Under the pieces are notes generated by a model. That model saw only the letters and a program-made list of their open reading frames with translations, was not told the origin of the DNA and made no database searches. A program made the position numbers and the translations under genes. From the NCBI GenBank assembly GCA_963932145.1, contig OZ010595.1, positions 87,854,949 through 87,918,948 of the forward strand: a stretch of DNA of 64,000 nucleotides, given 5' to 3'. The stretch's first letter is position 1. Each line of letters opens with the position of its first letter. The stretch is from Acanthosepion lycidas. Lineage: Eukaryota > Mollusca > Cephalopoda > Sepiida > Sepiidae. Below, one piece after another: positions 24,615-38,300 of the stretch.

Positions 24615-27600
24615 CACATTTTGCACCCCTGACCACCACCAAAAAAAAAAAAATGAACTGCTCCGCTATCATTATAATACGATATATTATTATTTAAATT
24701 ATGCAACAATCAGTTTTCAATCAGCACCTGGTGATTGTATTGTGCTACTGCTGATGAAAACAAAAAACATTTATTACAGACACACATGGAGGGTGTGGCA
24801 GAAATACCTCCCACAAACATTATCTAGATAAAGTCACTATTGCCACCAATATCTTACCATTATGTAGGAAGTATTTTTGACACACCCTGTATTTAAATAG
24901 GAATGGCTTAATTCTCTTGTATGTATTCTTTATAACAATAATATTGATTTTAAATGTGAAATGCACATCACCAATAAGAATGCTTAATTCATTTAATGTT
25001 GGAAATCGCCTAATTGATATTTCAACTTTCATTGCATACTCGGCAAAACTGCCTGCAAAATAAGGATGCGTCTTATATGGAAATGCATCTTAGATTACAA
25101 AAAATATGGAAAATAAAGTTTATATTTTATTTTGATGGAACTTAGATTGGTTAAATATCAAAATAAAAGAAATTTGTAATTGAAGTCAAAGAGAATTTTT
25201 TTTTTAATGTATTTTGTCTATTCTTGCAAAACATTATTTTTCCCCGTCAGAAATTAAAATTCAGTTGTCTTGTGTTTGTATGTAAAACAATTGCCAGTGA
25301 ATTTATATTTATTGGATGTATTTAAGTATACATTTCAAAATTAGAGTAACCCTCATTATCTGCAGGGGTTTTGTTCCCAAACCCCCAAGAGATGCCTGAA
25401 ACTGTGCAAAGTACAAAGCTCTATATATACTATAGTTTTCTGATACTCAGAAACCTCTAATAATGTTTACTTTATAAATTAAGGGTAATTAATAATTATC
25501 AATAATAATTTAAAATATAGAACAATTTTATTTATACTTTGATAAGTAATGTCATTGATTGAAAATAAATTAAATGTGATTAAAAAATAAAAATCCAGTA
25601 TCAATTTTAAAAATGAAAATAAAAATCTGTTATTAATTATAGATTTCTAAATTTAACCAATTAAATAAAATGAGATGGTGAGAATTAACCCTTTCAGCCC
25701 TGACCACTGCTTTACCGGTGGCAGAGAAAAATGATGTAAAGCCCAGCTACCCACCAGTTGAACAGTAGTAAAGAAAAATGACTTAAAGCCCAGCTACCCA
25801 CTAGTAACTATTTTTATATCTACTGGGAAACATTAGATACCAATTATTGGCGAATTTTGACTTAGGAGCTTAGGCAGAAAAGTTAAAATTTTTCAGGAAT
25901 GCAGAGTTCAAAGAGTTAACAAAAATTTATATTTATAATGAACTAAAAATAAAATATACAAATGAACTAAAATTTACAACAAGCTATTTAAAAAAAAAAT
26001 ATAATGTACACATAAATTTGTTAGATATTTAAATAATTGAAATATGTATGAAATATTAAGCTGTAGATTGATATATAAGGCAAACATTCACCTGTTGTCA
26101 TATCATCAACATAATGTAGATGCTGCATTTTCCAAGGGAATAAAACACAATTATGAGAAGAATTCTCTTGTCTTTAGCACTAGACTGATGGCTTGTTAAG
26201 ACAAGTTATCTTGTCCATGTCACCAGACCGGTTTATGTGGATAAAGGTGTGTTTGTATATGATATATGTTTAAAAGGTTTTACTTTGCTTGTAGGTATTG
26301 CCTGGAGAAAAGGTCCCAGTAGATGCTCGAGTGATTGAAGGCATGTCATCTTGTGATGAATCTTTGATTACAGGAGAATCAATGCCAGTTACCAAAAAAC
26401 CAGGTAACCACATTTATAATTATTATATAGTTCTTATCATGGTAACTAACTGGACTTGTGGAAATATCATTATATTCCTTATCCCTTCTCATGTCCTTTT
26501 CTCTTCTCTCACCCTTTGACTGTATCTTCTCATTCTATTTCTTATCCCTTTTCATGTACCTTTCTCTTCTCTCACGCTTTGACTGTATCTTCTCATTCTA
26601 TTCCTTATCCCTTCTCATGTCCTTTTCTCTTCTCTCACCCTTTGACTGTATCTTCTCATTCTATTCTTTATCCCTTTTCAAGTACCTTTTTCTTCTCTCA
26701 CCATTTGACTGTATCTTCTCATTTTATTCTTTATTCTTTCTCAGTGTTCTTCACTTTGTAAATATTTTTTACAATGATATTTACCCTGTATGAGGCCCAA
26801 GAGTGTTACAGAGCAAGAGGCACAGTTTATGTGGCTATGTGGGAGTTAACCGTAGACTTGAACAGGTTTAGATTGTAATGATTGGGAAGCATCCTCTTGG
26901 GAGTCAGTTCCACATAGTAGCGGTTTGTGGGAAGAAGCTGTGTGAGTGGAATTTAGGTTTCACCAATGGAATATGAAGAGACTGAGGGCGGTTTGTTACA
27001 ATGTTCATAGCATAGTCGGTCTTAGTCATGAATGGTTAGGACTGGTAGAACTAATGAATGTAGTTCATCTGAATTCTTTCCATGGAAATAGCAATAGAGC
27101 AGTGAGAGACTTACGATATTTAGTCTATGAGAAAGAGGTTGTAGGTTGGAAAATCTTCAACAGTTGCACAAACATGCATTAATTTCATTTGGATTAAAAA
27201 AAAAATTCTGAGATCTTTTTTTCTGCGCAAAAACTTATCAGAACAATTACCATGAAAATAATTATAGAAATGGTACAGGGTAGGTAAGTTATAGAAGCAG
27301 GAAAGTGACTGAAGCCAAGATGCCAGGTCAAGCCCAATAACTTTGCAGATTCTTCTTTGTATTTTATCTAGAATCTCTAAATACATAGCAAATCACATGT
27401 GACAGCAATATTCACTGAATGGATGACTTACAAATGTGCAATGATAGATTTTGGTGAGTTTGATACTTATATCTATGATATAAGTAATGCATTAACTAAT
27501 CCTATAATAGAACCTAGAAACTATTAAAGCATATATTACATCAACACTCACTCAACACCCTGTCACAAGTAAACCTTCTATTCCTGGAGCCAATCATTGT

Positions 27601-29128
27601 CATCATTCAGTTAGAATAGGAGGGGAAGATTCTGTTCTATAATTGTATCTTATAATAGTATAATTTTTTGCACTTCTCAACTGTGGAACTCTGTTCCTGC
27701 TTTTTGTCATCCTGTCAACTACAATCTTCAAAATCTTAAATGCAACATCAATTGTCGTCTTCTCGCTCCTTTAGTCCTGGTCTTTCTATTTTCCTTTCTT
27801 ATCAACGATGCTTCTCAGTTTCCTTCACTCTGTTGTCCTTTCTTATCAACAATGCTTCTCAGTTTCCTTCACTCTGTTGTCCTTTCTTATCAACGATGCT
27901 TCTCAGTTTCTTTCACTCTATTGTCCTTTCACTATCTGGAATGCCTTGTGTCCTACTTGCTTGGATGTGCAGGTGGTGTAATAGATAACAGCTTGGAATG
28001 AGAAATTGGAGAGCTGAGTTCAAATTCCAGCCAGGTTTGTTACATTCACGTACATGCAAATACCTTTGCGAAAGGTATGATTCCATCTCTACCCTCAGCT
28101 ATGAGTTAAATAGTAGGACTTGTATTGGAAAAATCATTCTTTTTCTAAAAAAAAAGTGTTAATACAATATTCACTCACAAAAAGAAGAATTATTCTTACA
28201 ATCCAAAATATGTTTTGACTTTAAAAAAAAGCACAAAGGGTTGATAAGCCAGAAAAAACAAATCAATTTTAATGATTTTATTACATTTCTCGATATGATT
28301 AAAAAAAACTGTCAACAAGAAAATAAAGTTACAGAGTAAATCTTTAACTAGGTTTAAGTATAATTGCTAAAACCTGTATTTAGCTACAGATAACATGATG
28401 TTGCTTTTACCAGAGTCAAGACATTTTTAAGTATATAAATGTTTTTTTGATATTGATTGTTTTAACATTGTTTGATGGGTTTTAAGATGACTTCCTTGTT
28501 TTTTTTTAATGCCATTGATTACTGTGTGTTTTTAATGATTGTAGGCACAACAGTGATTGGAGGTTCATTGAATCAAAATGGATTATTGCTTATTGAGGCT
28601 ACACATGTTGGTACTGACACGACTCTCTCCCAAATTGTCAAGTTGGTTGAGGAAGCACAAACATCTAAGGTAAGAGATGCTGTAGATTAATATATTCAAG
28701 AGTGACGATCTGGAAGAATTATTTATTCAGTCTAGGTGAGAATGGCACATGACCAAAATAGTGAAAGTGCCCAGTGAGGATTGACTGAGCTACCTGAGTA
28801 ACAGTTTGCTTAACATTGCTCTACATCAGATAGATTGTTCTAATTCCATGTGCCATGTCTCTTGAGTTACTAAAGGAAATTAACTGGAACTGAGATATCC
28901 AAAAAAAAAAGGACACATGGAATTAGAACAATCCGCCCCTGTGGACTAAATAAAGGGTTTGGTTCAAAATTCCTGAAGAAGGCTGGAGTGCAACAACAGC
29001 TGAAACATTGTGAATATGGCAATAAAGATGAGAACAATAATCTGAACAATGTAAGTAACATAAATAGTTATAATACCTTATTTCAGTAATGTAAAAAAAA
29101 AAAATGATTTCTGCCTTAATATACAATA

Positions 29129-29172
<44 letters not shown>

Positions 29173-30303
29173 GTTGTATGGATATGAGTTTGTGACCCTG
29201 GGTTTCACACTTTTGTGATCATCAGACAACTGAATATGTTAGCTCTATCACTGATATTGAGCACTTTGTGTTTTGCTTGTCTATTTCTCAATACATTTTA
29301 TAATTCTACATATGTGTGAAGGTACCTCTTATGATAGCAAACTAATCTTTTAGTAAGTTCAGTTCTAGATTGAGTGCTCAATTATTGTGGCCTTGTATCT
29401 AGCGAGGCAAAATTTAGAAAATATTTTAATGTGTACAAGGATATGAAGTTTTCTTGAAAATATTTATACCTAAAAAGAAATGTTGTGCTCAAATTATACT
29501 AAAAGATTTTTCTAAAAATAATGTCTTATTACTTCATTGAATAGTTTCTTACTAATTGAAAGTGATTAATTTATTGTAGGCTCCCATACAACAACTTGCT
29601 GACAGAATAGCTGGCTATTTTGTGCCAATGGTGGTTGGTGTCTCAACGTTGACATTGTTAGCATGGTTGGCTGTTGGATACCATGATCCAACATTAATTG
29701 ATAAAAACTTTAAGGTATTGTATTATTTTTTTTTAATTTGAATTTTTTTTCATATTCATTTTCTTTTCTCTTTATTATTTTTCCTTTCTTTTAATTTATT
29801 TTTTTCACTCATTTAAATTTGAATCTTATAGAAATAAGTTTGATTTCCATACCATCTTATCAGGTCATCACATAAGTTGGGTGTGAAATTTGATAGTGAT
29901 AGATACAATGATATTTTTTGCTATTCTAAAATGACTGAATGATATTAGGTTGGTGCAAAAATAATGTCTCACGTATGTTACTATGTGAGAAAACGACATT
30001 ATTTTTGCACCAACCTAATAACAATCTATGCTGGTAACAATGGCTGATATGTGTTCACACAGTTTTTTTAAACAAGTTAACGTCCTTGGTATGACGATTA
30101 ACTACATCCAACAGCAAAGCCTCTGACCAAGAAGTTTTGAGAAGCGTGGAACCACCTCTTAATTGCTGGTGTTCCACCCTGACCCAAGGTGGTAGCACCT
30201 GTTAGGGTCCCAGCTATGGGTAAATTGTTGAACCCACCCCCAAACTTGACTCAAAACACTATGAAAGTGTAAAAATAGGTTTTAATACCAGAAATACTTT
30301 GAA

Positions 30304-30343
<40 letters not shown>

Positions 30344-31244
30344 CCAGCAATAAAAATCTTCTCAGCATTAAATAACCAATATGCAACAAAACAAACAAAC
30401 AAATAAACAAGTTAATGAGAAAAGAGGGCCTGGAGAATCTAATACTCACAGGTCGAATGCAGGGAAAGAGAGACAGGGGAAAGCAACATATGACATATCT
30501 CGTGGATGACAGAACATGTTCTGGGGGAGATGGTAGAGGGACAAAACTTATTGAGAGCTACTACAAGGGATAGGAGGATTGTCTACATCCTGAACATAAA
30601 AAGGAGTCACAGTATGATTCAACTAACTTAGTTCCAAGCACAATCCTGCTAATGATGGACATATCTATGGGGCGGCAGATAATGCACTATGTTTTAAAAT
30701 AATTTCGCTGAAGTAATCTGAAATGTGTTCATGGCAGAGATTCTTCAAATAAAAGAAATTGTTGAAGATTGAAAGTTTTCACCAAAGTGACTTCTGATTA
30801 AAAGATAAGACACAAATAGGTTGCTATGTTTAATGATGATCTCCTTTTTTCTTTACTACAAAGAAATTTGTTCTCTTGAAGAATTTTATAATTTTGATCT
30901 GTGATATAATTATAAAATTAAATGATCTGTTACTTGTTTGAAAAATCAACAAGAATATGAAGGAAAAAAGTAAACTATTTCTTTCTTCAACAAATTAATA
31001 TTGTTCTCTTGAAATTTAAAATCCATTCTTTTTTGCTTTTTATTTGCTGTGTCCCTTCAGGACATCAGCTCTCCATGTCCCCTTATCCCTTGTAGCTCTC
31101 AATAAGTTTTGCCCCTTTGCTACTTTCCATAGGCCCTGTTTTGTCAGCCACTTGCTTAAGCCTGCTAGGTATGTCATGAATTGCTTTCTCTTGTCTCTTT
31201 TTCCCTCTATTCGAATTCTATCTACTGCAAGGGCATGGCTCTTG

Positions 31245-31287
<43 letters not shown>

Positions 31288-34200
31288 ACATGATATTTGG
31301 CCACATTAAACCAAGAATTCCATCTGGTTGCCACTGGTACAGAGAGTAGTTTCACTTGTTCCTTAGGCAAGGAACCTTCAAGCCATTTTAAGTATCACTT
31401 TTTCTGACTAGGCTTTTTTAAAAAGGCTGAATTTATAATGTTACTTGGTAACATTATCAAATGTTGGCCGGTGTGAAAATAATGTCGTTTTCTCACATAT
31501 GTTACTATGTGAGAAAACGACATTATTTTTGCACCAACCTAATACTTCATCAACAAGATTTAAAATATGGCAGCTGTTAATAAAAACATTTGATAACACT
31601 GCCTTATGAGCCTTTTTTGCAATAGGCTGCAGAATCTGTTACAATGGCAATAATACCCTCAAATGCAATATCCACATGAGTTAGTTCAAATGCATATCTG
31701 ACACAGTTTGATGATTGTGTTCTCACAAGATTACATCATCACTGAGAAGACTCCCTATGAATGCTTGCAATTACATTCAGAATTCTGTGATCATGTTTCG
31801 ACTGTTATGATGCTGGCTGATTGATTAGCAAGCTTGGCTTTCAGGGCAGCAAAGTGACAAGTAAACAATTTTGGTAGATGAAGTTGCCTAACACAATTGA
31901 CACTTGGAATAGCAGCACCTTCTTTACAAAGTTTTATTATGAATGGCCTCATTTTGTCAATTTTGTGTAGCGGAATGTCAAAGTACACATTTTCAAAAAA
32001 TCAAGGACAAAATCATTTCGTATCTCTTTACTCTTCAACAAAATTGTGATTGTCTTCTGTTTCAGTTGAGCTGACTTTTTTCTAGACTTTTTTTGTCAAA
32101 TAAATTTTTGATTTGATGCCATCTTTGATTGTGTCAACCCTATAAATGTCAACACTATGGAGACAGAATTTGCAAAATAACAGGAAGTTGCTCTACTCTG
32201 GCTTTATCAAAAATTTTAGATACTGGAGTTATTTTCTTTTTTCTTTTATTAAGAGGAGCAGGCCCAACTTTAGAGGTTGATTCACTATATTGACTTGATT
32301 CAGTCATCTTGTAAATTTGTTGTTTATTCATGCAACTGGTTTAGATTAAAAAATATAAATATAATATTGAAAAATAATCATTGGCAGTTAATGTTATTAA
32401 AGGATTTTCTGTTCAATTTAAATTTGTTTACAATTGTGAAGCACTGAAGATGATGCAATTATTAATCTGAGAGAATTGCTGTGTGACTGTAAGCTTAGAC
32501 AAGCCAGTTATTTCATAGAATGGTATTTTTGGGGAATTGTTTTTCTTTGATCCCCTCCAATTTTGACGTCAACTAATGTCTGTCTTCCATTTCCACTTTA
32601 GCAATGGATCTCAGTGGCCACGACTGAGCTGTGACCTGACTTTTATCTCGTTTGCTACATATAGTTTCTTAGAAAAGTTATAAAATATTTAAAAATAGAC
32701 TAGCCAACATATTCTCAGAAAATCAACAATCCACTTTTCCTTTTTTATCGAAACATTTGTTCTTTATTTTTCAGGTTTTATAAGGAAAATAACTCCAAAG
32801 ATTTGTAAAAACAAATTTTAAGGAAATAACTACGTTATGTTATTGTTATATTTATTAAAATGTTTAACAAAATCGGAGAGACAGTTATTAAGTTTTAAAA
32901 AATTTTTTTAAATCTGAAAAAAAAATCAAATTTTTAATTTGTTATTTGTTATTGAAAATTACATTAAAAACCCAGATTCTGTTTAAGACTAACAATTCTG
33001 TGATTCCGTCTACATGGAAAATTTATTCCCCTACTTGTCTCCACCATAATTTCCTTCTGTATTGCCTATAAAACTATTTTGAAGTATCAAATATCTAATG
33101 AGTGCACATGAGTAAAGGACAAACTGAAGTTTGTTACTTTATTAGAGTGTTTGAAGGTTAGTGTTGATAAAAACCGAAGAGACATTTTAGCCAATATATT
33201 TGAAAGTCCTTTTTTTCCTATAATGATGAATGGACAAATTAAATCTTATTTTGCTAAATTCTATTAACAACTTGATGTTTAAAACAAATCTCTTGCTTGG
33301 TTGAAACAACACGAATAATTCTTTTGTCTACATTAATCTACAGGAAGGTGGCTATTTGACAAAGCATGAATTAATATTCCAGTATGCATTTCAGTACGCC
33401 ATCACTGTACTGAGTATTGCATGCCCCTGTGCTTTGGGCTTAGCTACCCCCACTGCTGTGATGGTGGGCACTGGTGTTGGGGCTACAAATGGTATTCTCA
33501 TCAAGGGTGGATCTCCCTTGGAGATGACAAGGAAGGTAAGAATTCTGCCAGAGGCAACTCAAGATTGTAATGAATGGAAAGCATTTTAATTTTCTTTTTA
33601 TTTCAGGAATTTTTTTTTTTTTTTAAATTTTTTTTTCAGTTGTAATTCTGCCGCTATAAAAATTTTGATGACTGTCCAACTCTAATCTAAGGAAGTTTAA
33701 TTAGAGTTTAAAAGAAAAATATTATTTCATACAAGCATATTACTTGCCATTATTTACGTATGAACTGACACTAAGGAGATCAGTATGTTTGTTACTATGA
33801 TCAGAGTGTAGTATCTGCACACCCTGTGTACAGCTGGTGTAGCATGTATGCATGAAGCCTATGGTTTGCATTGCATTTGTGCACCCTGTCGATGTTCAGT
33901 GTAGTGTTTGTGCACTCTGCTTACAGTTGGTGTAGTGTTTGTGCACCCTTCCTATGGTTGGGGTAACATCTGTGTCCACTTCCTATGGTAGGCATAGCAT
34001 CTGTGCCCATTTCTTACAGTTGGTATAGTATCTGTGCTCCCTGCTTAACTGAACTATTTGAAAATACTGAACCAAGTAAGATTTTGTAGTTCATAATAGA
34101 TTGGCCATTACAATAGAATATAAATTTATGATCTATTTCTGTACGGTTTTTACTTGGAGAAAATCATAAAATCTATTTTTAAGGAAAAAGTTTATTACAT

Positions 34201-35087
34201 TTTATCTTTATTCAAGTTTATCTTGAAAATTCATTGTTATATAATTTATATTTATGGTCTCCTGTGCAAACTGTTTTGAGTCAATCAGTTTTTGAGGCAT
34301 TAAGAATTGAACCAGTGGCATTAAATTTGTTACAAATGCGGCAAATGGTTTGTCTCTTTAGAATTTGAATACCAAATGTTTCAACCCATTTTCTTTTAAT
34401 GGTTTCAGCATTTTGAGACTTTCAATACACTTTTAACAGCCATTTTCTTGCATCAGTATTTAAATTATTTGCCATTATGGGTTCTCTAAGCCATCTGAAA
34501 AGAAAAAAGATTAAATAATTTAGTTATAAAATCTAATATAACACAAATGCCATAGTTATGATATAATCCTAGGACAAACCCTATTTGACCTACTGTCCAC
34601 CTACTTTTGGTTCATCCTGTACATATGTATTCTCGAAGCCTGCTATATATGGAGCAAACAACCAACACTAAATAAGGTTAGTTATGAATATAGCAATGTT
34701 TTTTAAAATGTTTTGTAACAAAAGATTACAATCATATAGATTAAGTTATCTCCCTTAGATCAAAAGCATGGAATTGACAATATAGATAAAACAGTTAATT
34801 TTAAAAACAATTATGACAGACTGCTTTTCTGCATGTTTGCAAAATAAATCACAACTAACAGTTACATTAATTTTTTTGTTTTAGAAATTCACACCTGAAG
34901 ATGATCTCAGATGAGATTGAAAGTACTTGGGAAAATGAAAATAAAAGAAGAAAAAAAAACTATGGTGCCTTCCCTAATGAATTTAATATCAGCATTAAGA
35001 AATCGATAAGAGAATTCAATAGGATTAAAATAAATAGACATAATATGTCCAGATTACTCAACCAAACATGCTTGAATGAAGATATGC

Positions 35088-35140
<53 letters not shown>

Positions 35141-35315
35141 GTATATATGTGTGTGTGTGTGCGAGTTGAAGATCAAATGCAGATCAGAATCTGACAGAAT
35201 GATAAAATAAAGAACAAATAGGAAACATATATCAATCTAACATGTTAGATTGATATACATTTCCTATTTGTTTGTTATTCTGTCATCCTGTCAGATTCTG
35301 ATCCATATTTGATAC

Positions 35316-35390
<75 letters not shown>

Positions 35391-38300
35391 GCATTAAGTC
35401 CAACAATTTTTTTTAAATATTTTCTGTCTATATTTTAAGATACAATTTATTTAAGTAATTGCTTTGTTTTTTGAATAAACGCTATTAATTACATTTACTG
35501 GCCTGAATGTTCAATAAACTTTGTAGAAAATATGCAATCTCCAACAGGAATTGAACCTGTGTTCTATACAGAACCTACAGTTGATTTCTTGTTTAAAAAA
35601 CATTAATTTGGACTCTACTAACCAGATACTTCTCTATAGTTGAGTGGAATAGTACATTAGATCAATTTATTAAAAAAAACAGAGCATTTACTTAAATAAA
35701 TTGTATCGAATAAAATAACATATAGACAGAAAATATATTAAAAAATTGTCGGACTTAAACCATTTCATAATATGATGTCAATGTTTATGTTATGATACGT
35801 TTTTTGAGCAGATATATAAATAGTATTTATTATTTTTGTTATCAATTCTCAAGAACAAAGAAAATGTATAAATTCACTCTCATCACATGCTTAGGCTTTA
35901 TTACAATTCTAATCATGACATTGCTGCAGAATGGTATGGAAAAAAACTGTCCTTTTGACACTGTTATTTTGCTGTCGTGAAGCTTTAAGTTTTTCAAAAG
36001 TTAACTAACAACCATTTGAATGGTTGGATATTGGGCAGATACTACACTCTGGTCCTTCGTTAAAAATATTAATTTGATGCTATTTAAAAGTATTTACTTA
36101 ACAGTTTTTTTTTATTTTTTTTTTAACTTCTTTTTATCAAATTGTTTATTTTTGCCATCAACCTCTTTATAGCAGCAGGATTACATGATTGTGCTTTTCT
36201 CATAGGTAAGTTATAATGGTAGCAGGCATCAAATCTCACACTTGGGGTCCCCCTCCAAATTTTGGATCAAATTCTTTAATATTGTTGTTATATCTGCAGG
36301 CATGTGCTGTGAGCTCCCATTTCTGGGTTATATTTACAACTGCCATCCAATATTCTATAACCGTACTTACAATAGCTTGTCCCTGTGGTCTTGGATTGGC
36401 CACACCAACTGCAATAGTTGTAGGTTTGGGAGTTGGTGCTACAACTGGCCTTCTCATCAAAGGTGGGATTCCTCTGGAAGATATCTCCCAGGTAAGACTC
36501 TTGGTAGAGTTTCTTGGTGCCAGCTTGCCAGAAATGCCATTCTGTGGTCCTGGGGTATCAATCCAATCTTGGAGATGGTGAAAGAATTTTTCCTGCTTTG
36601 TAGCCAGTGGCCAACCTCAATGTGACTTACCTACCTTCCCTTCATACCTCCCACCCCACAAGTGGTTTCCTTTACTGATATGGTGGTAAATATTATCATG
36701 GTTGGAATGAACTCTTTTATAAAAATATAAGACAGCCATTTGATTTAAAATAATTCTCTACATCAATGTTCAAATTTAATTGTTTAGCATAAAGTTATTT
36801 TTCTCGCTTTTTATATTTTGGTTTATTTATATAACTTTTGATGACATTTAAAGTTTTAAAAAATTTGCTGAATTCCAAAATGCTTTTTCAATAGTAATGA
36901 TGAAATTTGATGTTTTGCTGACTTAAATTGAAATCTTGTTAATGTAAAAAAAAAAAAAAAGCCTTGTTTTTTTTTTTTCTGTCTCTTATTGACATACTTC
37001 TAAATATGGCCATATTTATTTGTTTTGTTTTTTTCCTTGTAAAAGTCTTTGACATTCCTATCAAATGCAATCAGGAAGACAACTGAAATAATTTAGTCAC
37101 ATTAACCCATAATATCTGGCATTAATTCCAAAGAATAAAAACACAATACTTATAACAGTTTTTTTTTCTAATCTGTCACATCTGGAGAGTGTGTATTGTG
37201 CAGCTCCAGGCTAGCTATGAAAGCAATGTTCTTTTTTTGTACTGATCTGACTCTAGTAAAGATAAAGCATGGGATGATGAATTGGATACTTTCTGGAGCA
37301 ATACAAGGAACAAAGTAATTTTGGTCTAATCTGACTATTGTAAGGATAAAGTGTGGGATGATGAGTTGGATACTTTCTGGAGCAGTACAAGGAACAAACT
37401 AATTTTGGTTTAATCTGACTCTTGTAAGGATAGAACATGGGATGATGAGTTGGATACTTTGTGGAGTAGTACAAGGAATCAACCATTTTTCCTGTATCTT
37501 TAGCAATGGATTGTATATATGAGTTTTTCTTCAGGTCTGGAGTGAGCTTGAGTTTTAATAGAGATTCAGGGTTTCCAGTTTTTTTCCCGGCCTTGAACAT
37601 GAAGGACCTGGACAGAAATTCTTGTGGCTGCCACAATCATTACATGCTTTTTATTTTCATTTCTCAGATTGCTCAAAGTATACCTGAAAGGGAAATAAGA
37701 ACGTTTGAATTTGACACCTGCTGATTCAGATTACATTATGTTGTATTCTTTTTGTGGTCTGGTGAATGCTTATGGCCATATCACATTGAAATACCAGTTC
37801 TCATACAATAACCAGAGTTAACCTCAAGCTTGGTCAATACCTAGATGGGTGACGACTTGGGAATACCAGGTGTTGTTTGTAATCTTGGATGTGTAGGTGG
37901 GGTAATGGATAATGACTTGGAATTGTTAGTCAGAAAGCTGAGTTCCAATTCTAGTCAGGTTTGTTATATTCACTACTCTTGGGAAAAGTATGAATTCACC
38001 TCTTCTCCCCCATCTATGGGTTAATTAGTAAGATTTGTATCGCTAAATTATTCTTACAATATAAAAAATATATTCTGACTTTAAATAACCTGCAAAAGTT
38101 CAATAAGCCATAAAAAACAAATCAGTTATTTTGGACTGGTGAAGGAGGTGTGTTCTCAGATATATGGCACACTCTGTATATAGAAAAGTCAGCAAGAATC
38201 AATATCAGAAAGAATTTAAAGTTTTGCTGAAGGATGTATCTAGAGTTGCAGATTTTAAAACTTTGATGAATTTTATTTATTTTTTGAGTTCTTCGAGTAT

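Larger units (their letters stand above)
23343..26294 (+). other. Intron 7
   Basis: Contains two SINE-like pieces (24070-24475, 24440-24580), a mini-MITE (24786-24890), a Tigger-like end (25343-25430) and a piggyBac-like MITE (25689-25915). 23343-24065 and 25925-26290 show nothing recognised. Confidence 0.7.
26404..28544 (+). other. Intron 8
   Basis: Holds the 63-bp pyrimidine repeat (26470-26745), opposed LINE fragments (27225-27450, 27640-27960), a 44-bp tandem repeat (27795-27935) and a SINE B copy (27960-28165). 26780-27220 and 28170-28544 contain nothing recognised. Confidence 0.7.
29715..33343 (+). other. Intron 10 (before exon 11a)
   Basis: Two mariner MITEs (29945-30018, 31462-31542), LINE tails on opposite strands (30420-30600, 31040-31240), an inverted copy of the 156-bp repeat (30130-30265) and a hAT-like remnant (31570-32312). 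32340-33343 is AT-rich with nothing recognised. No further CPC-like exon was seen here. Confidence 0.7.
33536..36299 (+). other. Intron between exons 11a and 11b
   Basis: 2764 bp separating the two M4 exons. It contains a ~35-bp tandem repeat (33800-34050), a mariner-like helix-turn-helix remnant (34255-34470), compound microsatellites and a foldback (35091-35384), and a tRNA-like element copy (35400-35770). No obvious intronic homology to the flank of the other exon was seen beyond the donor. Confidence 0.7.

Noticed and set aside
26456-26793. Two + strand frames of 101 and 111 codons
   Set aside because: They follow the 63-bp pyrimidine repeat, whose length is a multiple of three.
31044-31306. 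Opposed frames of 77 and 88 codons as genes
   Set aside because: Both run through a LINE tail and a TA microsatellite.
36236-36460. Open frame on the - strand opposite exon 11b
   Set aside because: A shadow of the real exon; no family match.
36300-36491. Exon 11b as a decayed pseudo-exon
   Set aside because: No stop, no indel, good splice sites, and mostly synonymous differences in the core argue for selection.
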